Below, piece by piece: positions 59,933 to 64,000 of a stretch of 64,000 nucleotides of DNA. A model generated the notes under the pieces. It was given only the letters and a program-made list of their open reading frames with translations, was not told where the DNA came from and did no database searches. Source of the DNA: JAVBKX01 sp031553835 (GTDB taxonomy: Bacteria > Bacteroidota > Bacteroidia > Bacteroidales > Azobacteroidaceae); the NCBI GenBank assembly GCA_031553835.1, contig JAVBKX010000021.1, positions 21,634 to 85,633 of the forward strand. The letters are read 5' to 3'. A program made the translations under genes and the position numbers. Every line of letters starts with the position of its first letter. Position 1 is the stretch's first letter.

Positions 59933-61246
59933 TTACTTTTCCCTCATGAAGACATTGATCGGAGTACCCGTCAAATTCCAGTGTTTACGGATTTGATTTT
60001 CCAAAAAGCGTTTATACGGTTCTTTGACCCATTGCGGCAAATTACAAAAAAACACAAAACTGGGTATCTGTGTATTAGGCAATTGTGTAATATACTTGAT
60101 TTTCACCACCTTCCCTTTATTACTGGGCGGCGGCGTATTTTGAATAATCGGAAGTAATATATCGTTGAGCTGATGTGTGGGAATTTTGGTCTTACGAATA
60201 TCGTACACTTCTTTGGCCGTTTCCAGAATTTTGAAAATGCGCTGCTTGGTTAATGCAGAAGCAAAAATAATGGGAACATCAGTAAATGGAGCAATGCGGC
60301 TATGAATGGCCTGGATAAAAGTATCAATCACTTTCTGATCTTTATTTTCCACTAAATCCCATTTATTGACCACAATCACCAACCCTTTATTATTTTTTTG
60401 GATCAAAGAGAAAATATTCATATCCTGCGATTCAATGCCGCGGGTGGCATCGACCATCAATATACAGACATCTGAATTTTCAATAGCCCGGATAGCCCGG
60501 ATCACAGAATAATATTCCAAATCTTCATGTACTTTCCCTTTTTTCCGGATTCCGGCCGTATCAACTAAATAAAAATTCAACCCGAACTTGTCATATTCCG
60601 TATAGATAGAATCGCGGGTAGTGCCGGCAATGTCGGTAACAATATTCCGTTCTTCGCCGATAAAAGCATTGATAAGGGATGATTTTCCGGCATTCGGACG
60701 ACCGACAATCGCTATTTTAGCCAATTCTTTTTCGGGAATATCATCTTCCTTTTTCGTAAACTTCGGAATCATCAAATCCAATAAATCACCCGTTCCTGAA
60801 CCATTAATTGCAGAAATACAATAAGGATCACCTAATCCGAGGGAATAAAATTCAGCCGATTGAGGATGCATATCAAAGTTATCAGCCTTATTGGCAACAA
60901 CAAATACCGGTTTTTTACATTTGCGGAGCATACCGGCAATATGCAGATCCAAGTCTGTGATGCCATTCAATATGTCCACAACAAACAAAATGACATCCGC
61001 TTCTTCAATGGCAATTTGCACCTGCTTATTGATTTCTTCTTCGAAAACATCATCAGAATTCATCACCCAGCCTCCGGTGTCAATCACGGAAAATTCCTGC
61101 CCCAGCCATTCCGCTTTGCCGTATTGACGATCACGCGTCGTTCCGGATTCTTCATTGACGATAGCTTGACGCGACTGTGTAAGCCGGTTGAATAAAGTGG
61201 ATTTACCGACATTGGGACGTCCGATGATTGCGACTATATTGCTCAT
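59933..61246 (-). CDS. der: Ribosome biogenesis GTPase Der (EngA)
   Basis: An essential double-GTPase of 437 residues needed for 50S subunit assembly. The first G domain (about 1-165) has GRPNVGKST, DTGGW and NKAD. The second (about 178-350) has GRPNAGKSS, DTAGIRKKGK and NKWD. A KH-like RNA-binding domain closes the C-terminus (about 355-437). All G motifs are intact. Monocistronic, with a -7 element (TATCTTTG) at 61275-61282. Confidence 0.97.
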   Translation of the reverse strand: MSNIVAIIGRPNVGKSTLFNRLTQSRQAIVNEESGTTRDRQYGKAEWLGQEFSVIDTGGWVMNSDDVFEEEINKQVQIAIEEADVILFVVDILNGITDLDLHIAGMLRKCKKPVFVVANKADNFDMHPQSAEFYSLGLGDPYCISAINGSGTGDLLDLMIPKFTKKEDDIPEKELAKIAIVGRPNAGKSSLINAFIGEERNIVTDIAGTTRDSIYTEYDKFGLNFYLVDTAGIRKKGKVHEDLEYYSVIRAIRAIENSDVCILMVDATRGIESQDMNIFSLIQKNNKGLVIVVNKWDLVENKDQKVIDTFIQAIHSRIAPFTDVPIIFASALTKQRIFKILETAKEVYDIRKTKIPTHQLNDILLPIIQNTPPPSNKGKVVKIKYITQLPNTQIPSFVFFCNLPQWVKEPYKRFLENQIRKHWNLTGTPINVFMREK

Positions 61247-61274
61247 AAGAAACGATGAATTAAAATTAAAAGTA

Positions 61275-61282
61275 CAAAGATA
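61275..61282 (-). promoter_or_regulatory. -7 promoter element for der
   Basis: The minus strand reads TATCTTTG (TAnnTTTG), 28 bases before the der ATG. Confidence 0.5.
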
Positions 61283-61346
61283 GGCAAATCCGTGAAAGAT
61301 ATGAAACCCGGATCAAAAGAAGCCATTAAGAAATGGGGTATTTCAG

Positions 61347-62261
61347 TTATTTCAATCTTTTAATTGGAAGAGCTTTTATTTCCTGCACAATATTCGCAGA
61401 ATAAATCCTGGCGCCATCATCATTCAAATGATAATAATCTTTAAACCATTCTTTATGATCAACATAAGTACTGTCTAACAAATGATTAAATAAAGGAACT
61501 TGATATTTATTCGCGATTTGGGCAATAGGCTCAAATTCTTCTGAACTTTGCCCATAAGCAGGAGAAATGCAGAGTATCAATTTAATATTTTTTGCAAGGG
61601 CTAAATTAATAAATCGTTCCAGGCAGGTTATTTTTGAAGTGTCAACGGGCGAAAGTCCATGATTCATAGGACTGCCATGGCCTATTCCATGCAACGGAAT
61701 GTACCCCAGGTTCCAATTACTATCCTTGTTCATGAAATTATCCGAAATTATTTCACTCAACTTCGAATTATAACGATACAATAATGAATTCAACTTGATT
61801 TTTTCAACAACAGAACCCCGATCTATCAATTCATCAAGATTTTCATTAATTGAATAATAGGGATACAAACTTTTCATATTGTCTGCAACATCTTTGCGCC
61901 CAACACGAAAATCATCAGCAATAATATCTAAAACAACTACTTGCGGTACATATCTTTCAGAAATTCGGCATAAAAGAGCATAATGATAATAGATGTTTTT
62001 TCCATCGCTTCCACAATTAAAGGCAGTAACATTCGAATCGGACAAAACCTCCGGAACATAATGATGCACAGCTCGGGAAGAACCAAAAACCAGCATATCA
62101 TCATACATGTCATTCATTACATAATTCAACTGGTGAATATATCCATGTTGTGCACTGAAAAAAAATTTAGACAGTAGCTTGCCCAATAATTGGTCGACAA
62201 CAAACAGCAAGCAGATCAGCAAAAATATCTTAACAAAAAATACTTGAATCGTTTTGCGCAT
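61347..62261 (-). CDS. SGNH-hydrolase-like membrane-anchored protein, partner of MBOAT acyltransferase
   Basis: A protein of 304 residues with an N-terminal membrane anchor (about residues 8-25) and an extracytoplasmic SGNH-like domain. The nucleophile region is FGSSRAVHHY (Ser61 or Ser62) after a hydrophobic strand. The late Asp-His block is FKDYYHLNDDGARIYS, the expected DxxH position. This is the layout of AlgJ/AlgX and DltD-type partners that hand an acyl group from an MBOAT protein to a polysaccharide. It starts 2 bases after the MBOAT stop, so they are co-transcribed. Target polysaccharide unknown. Confidence 0.82.
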   Translation of the reverse strand: MRKTIQVFFVKIFLLICLLFVVDQLLGKLLSKFFFSAQHGYIHQLNYVMNDMYDDMLVFGSSRAVHHYVPEVLSDSNVTAFNCGSDGKNIYYHYALLCRISERYVPQVVVLDIIADDFRVGRKDVADNMKSLYPYYSINENLDELIDRGSVVEKIKLNSLLYRYNSKLSEIISDNFMNKDSNWNLGYIPLHGIGHGSPMNHGLSPVDTSKITCLERFINLALAKNIKLILCISPAYGQSSEEFEPIAQIANKYQVPLFNHLLDSTYVDHKEWFKDYYHLNDDGARIYSANIVQEIKALPIKRLK

Positions 62262-62263
62262 AA

Positions 62264-63676
62264 TTAAAACTGAAAATAAATAAACTGGCTACTATCAAAA
62301 ACTCCGCACAACAAAATGACGACTATCAAAAATGTATAAACAGAAAATCTCACAACAATCCGTCTATTACTTAAAACATTAAACTGGTTACTCCAAAATT
62401 CATCTTTTATGTCTTTGAATATTAACAAACACAAACCCAACATAGCATAAAACATTGTTTTCTGATCTACATACAAAGTAGAATTCAGGTTAGTGCACAC
62501 TTTATGGATAATGGAAAATGCATCATGAATATTATTGGCACGGAAAAATATCCATGCAAAATCAACTAAAACAAACGTAAGAATAATTCTAAAAACGCTT
62601 TGCAAGTTGAATTTCCGGCCTGTTATCCAATTCAAACCCAATGCTTTCTCTATGACTTGGAATAAACCATGCAATGCTCCCCAAACAACAAACGTCCAAT
62701 TAGCTCCATGCCAAATTCCACTCACAAAAAATGTGACAAACAGGTTAAAATAATTTTTCATTTTGCTAACGCGATTGCCTCCCAATGGAATATATAAATA
62801 ATCCTTAAACCAGGTGGATAATGAAATATGCCAGCGCCTCCAAAAATCGGTTATATTCAATGCCAAATAGGGACGATTAAAATTATTCATTAATCGATAT
62901 CCCATTACTTTGGCACAACCAACTGCAATCAACGAATATCCCCCGAAGTCGCAATAAATCTGAACAGCGAACAAACAAGTTGCTACCAAAAGGGATAAGC
63001 CGGTATGCTGTTCCACATTATTATAAACAGCATTAACATAGACAGCCACTCGATCTGCTACAACTACTTTCATCACCATACCCCACAACATTAATTTCAA
63101 GCCTTGAGAGGCCAAATTGGCATTAAATACATGATATTCTCGAAATTGGGGCAACAAATTCCTCGCACGTTCAATTGGACCTGCTACAAGTTGTGGAAAA
63201 AAAGAAATAAACAAGGCATAAATTCCCAAATGCCGTTCGGCTTTTATATCGCCTCGATATACATCGATAGTATAGCCGACTGCCTGAAATGTATAAAAGG
63301 AAATTCCAACAGGAAGCAGTAAATTCAAATTCGGCACTTCCCACCGGATGTTCGCCTGCTCAAGCAACGAAAAAACAGATTGATTAAGAAAATCAAAATA
63401 TTTGAACAGAAATAAAATGCCAAAATTAATTACCAAACTGAATGTTAAAAACATCTTCTTTCTGTATTTGACATGACTTTGCTCGACCAAAATACCGCAC
63501 AAATAAGTCAATAAGGTAGATATTCCGATTAAAATAGCATAAGAAGGCTTCCAATTCATATAAAAATAATAGCTGGCTATCAACAAAAACAGCCAACGAA
63601 ACCGTTGTGGCAAAAGGAAGTACAAAATGCACACAACAGGAAAAAATATTAGAAAAGCAAAAGAATTAAACAACAT
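62264..63676 (-). CDS. MBOAT family O-acyltransferase (AlgI/DltB-like)
   Basis: A polytopic inner-membrane protein of 470 residues with about ten spans that passes acyl (usually acetyl) groups across the membrane to an exported polysaccharide. It begins with the family N-terminus MLFNSFAFLIFFPVVCILYF. It carries FFPQLVAGPIERARNLLPQ, YCDFGGYSLIAVGCAK, FWRRWHISLSTWFKDYLYIPLGGN and the catalytic His near 323 in SGIWHGANWTFVVWG. It is followed by an SGNH-like partner gene. The gene upstream at the window edge is unrecognised; the cluster may extend beyond it. Confidence 0.94.
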   Translation of the reverse strand: MLFNSFAFLIFFPVVCILYFLLPQRFRWLFLLIASYYFYMNWKPSYAILIGISTLLTYLCGILVEQSHVKYRKKMFLTFSLVINFGILFLFKYFDFLNQSVFSLLEQANIRWEVPNLNLLLPVGISFYTFQAVGYTIDVYRGDIKAERHLGIYALFISFFPQLVAGPIERARNLLPQFREYHVFNANLASQGLKLMLWGMVMKVVVADRVAVYVNAVYNNVEQHTGLSLLVATCLFAVQIYCDFGGYSLIAVGCAKVMGYRLMNNFNRPYLALNITDFWRRWHISLSTWFKDYLYIPLGGNRVSKMKNYFNLFVTFFVSGIWHGANWTFVVWGALHGLFQVIEKALGLNWITGRKFNLQSVFRIILTFVLVDFAWIFFRANNIHDAFSIIHKVCTNLNSTLYVDQKTMFYAMLGLCLLIFKDIKDEFWSNQFNVLSNRRIVVRFSVYTFLIVVILLCGVFDSSQFIYFQF

Positions 63677-63701
63677 AACACACCTCCCAAATTATATAAA
63701 A

Positions 63702-64000
63702 CTATTTTCTACACCGTTCAACCCAATATGTCCCTAAACAAACTAACTCGATAAGACATTCTATATTTTTGAAAATTGAATTATATTGTTTAAAGTGAAT
63801 ATTACCACCGGATTTGAGCTCTGTATCATAAGTGCGATTAGGATTAAAAACAAGAAGTAAACGAGTATTGATCGGTTTGAGGCTCAAATTGCTAATGGAC
63901 TGTGCATTGGTATCTATAATACAACAGCGAGCGGGTTCATTTAAATTAACATTATTATAATTATATGTCAACTCATCTACCCGCCTAAAAATCGTATTCG
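63702..64000 (-). CDS. C-terminal part of an unrecognised protein (5' end beyond the window)
   Basis: A frame of about 98 residues is open from the right window edge to the stop at 63702. The TTG at 63971 is probably not a start, since the frame continues upstream with NTIFRRVDEL. Visible text includes RCCIIDTNAQSIS, RLLLVFNPNRTYD and a Cys-rich end (ECLIELVCLGTYWVERCRK). I do not recognise a family. It lies 25 bases upstream of the MBOAT gene on the same strand, so it is likely the first visible member of the same polysaccharide-modification operon. Low coding bias over the last part leaves some doubt. Confidence 0.45.
   Translation of the reverse strand, partial: NTIFRRVDELTYNYNNVNLNEPARCCIIDTNAQSISNLSLKPINTRLLLVFNPNRTYDTELKSGGNIHFKQYNSIFKNIECLIELVCLGTYWVERCRK

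Noticed and set aside
1..64000. tRNA or rRNA genes, CRISPR arrays, insertion sequences, toxin-antitoxin pairs or defence systems.
   Set aside because: I read all gaps on both strands and found no cloverleaf, regular spaced repeat or transposase. A tRNAscan or CRISPR search would be decisive, but I could not run one.

Overview
The window looks like a chromosomal segment of a member of the Bacteroidota, most likely order Bacteroidales. The evidence is a SusC/SusD pair with a hybrid two-component regulator, Bacteroidota-restricted families (DUF4296, DUF5683, DUF4834, DUF4136), C-terminal sorting domains of the type IX secretion system, and many copies of the Bacteroidota -7 promoter element TAnnTTTG in front of genes. 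I could not fix the genus. I saw no rRNA, tRNA, CRISPR array, insertion sequence or phage. No gap between genes exceeds about 270 bases.

Layout. 1-1636 (+): a cut-off DksA/TraR-like protein, lspA and a DUF4296 lipoprotein. 1641-8107 (-): an operon in the order parA, parB, DUF5683, LysM lytic transglycosylase, rel, which joins chromosome segregation, envelope and stringent-response genes. 8303-13332: an orphan polytopic membrane protein, a zinc-peptidase lipoprotein and dihydrolipoyl dehydrogenase. 13342-18617 (+): lipoate ligase, 2-oxo acid dehydrogenase E2 and fused E1, then flavodoxin and a VOC protein. 18695-22321 (-): ECF sigma factor, membrane protein and Spy-like module, then groES-groEL. 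22525-34995: housekeeping genes (hisS, mutS, ilvE, rnhB, tadA, birA, lolD-like, a HhH protein) mixed with small or envelope proteins.

35015-57009 is a polysaccharide utilization locus. Read on the minus strand it runs: LacZ-type GH2, second GH2, ELWxxDGT-repeat protein (broken by a frameshift), SusC, SusD, SusE-position lipoprotein, Asp-box propeller protein, hybrid two-component regulator. A GH78 alpha-L-rhamnosidase is divergently transcribed from a promoter at the outer edge. The enzymes point to a plant glycan with beta-galactosyl and alpha-L-rhamnosyl linkages (rhamnogalacturonan-I side chains or arabinogalactan). This is inference. Two products of the locus carry type IX sorting tails, so cargo probably reaches the surface both as SusD-type lipoproteins and through type IX secretion.

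57025-64000 holds tcdA, a DUF2089/membrane protein pair, a DUF1460 amidase-like protein, der, and an MBOAT plus SGNH-like pair that probably O-acylates a surface polysaccharide. A partial unrecognised gene runs off the right edge.

No wholly new system is evident. The most interesting signals are the single-base break in the ELWxxDGT gene, the type IX tails inside a SusCD locus, a heptanucleotide tandem repeat inside the 5' end of birA, a probably leaderless small DNA-binding gene, and families of intergenic palindromes and purine-rich repeats.
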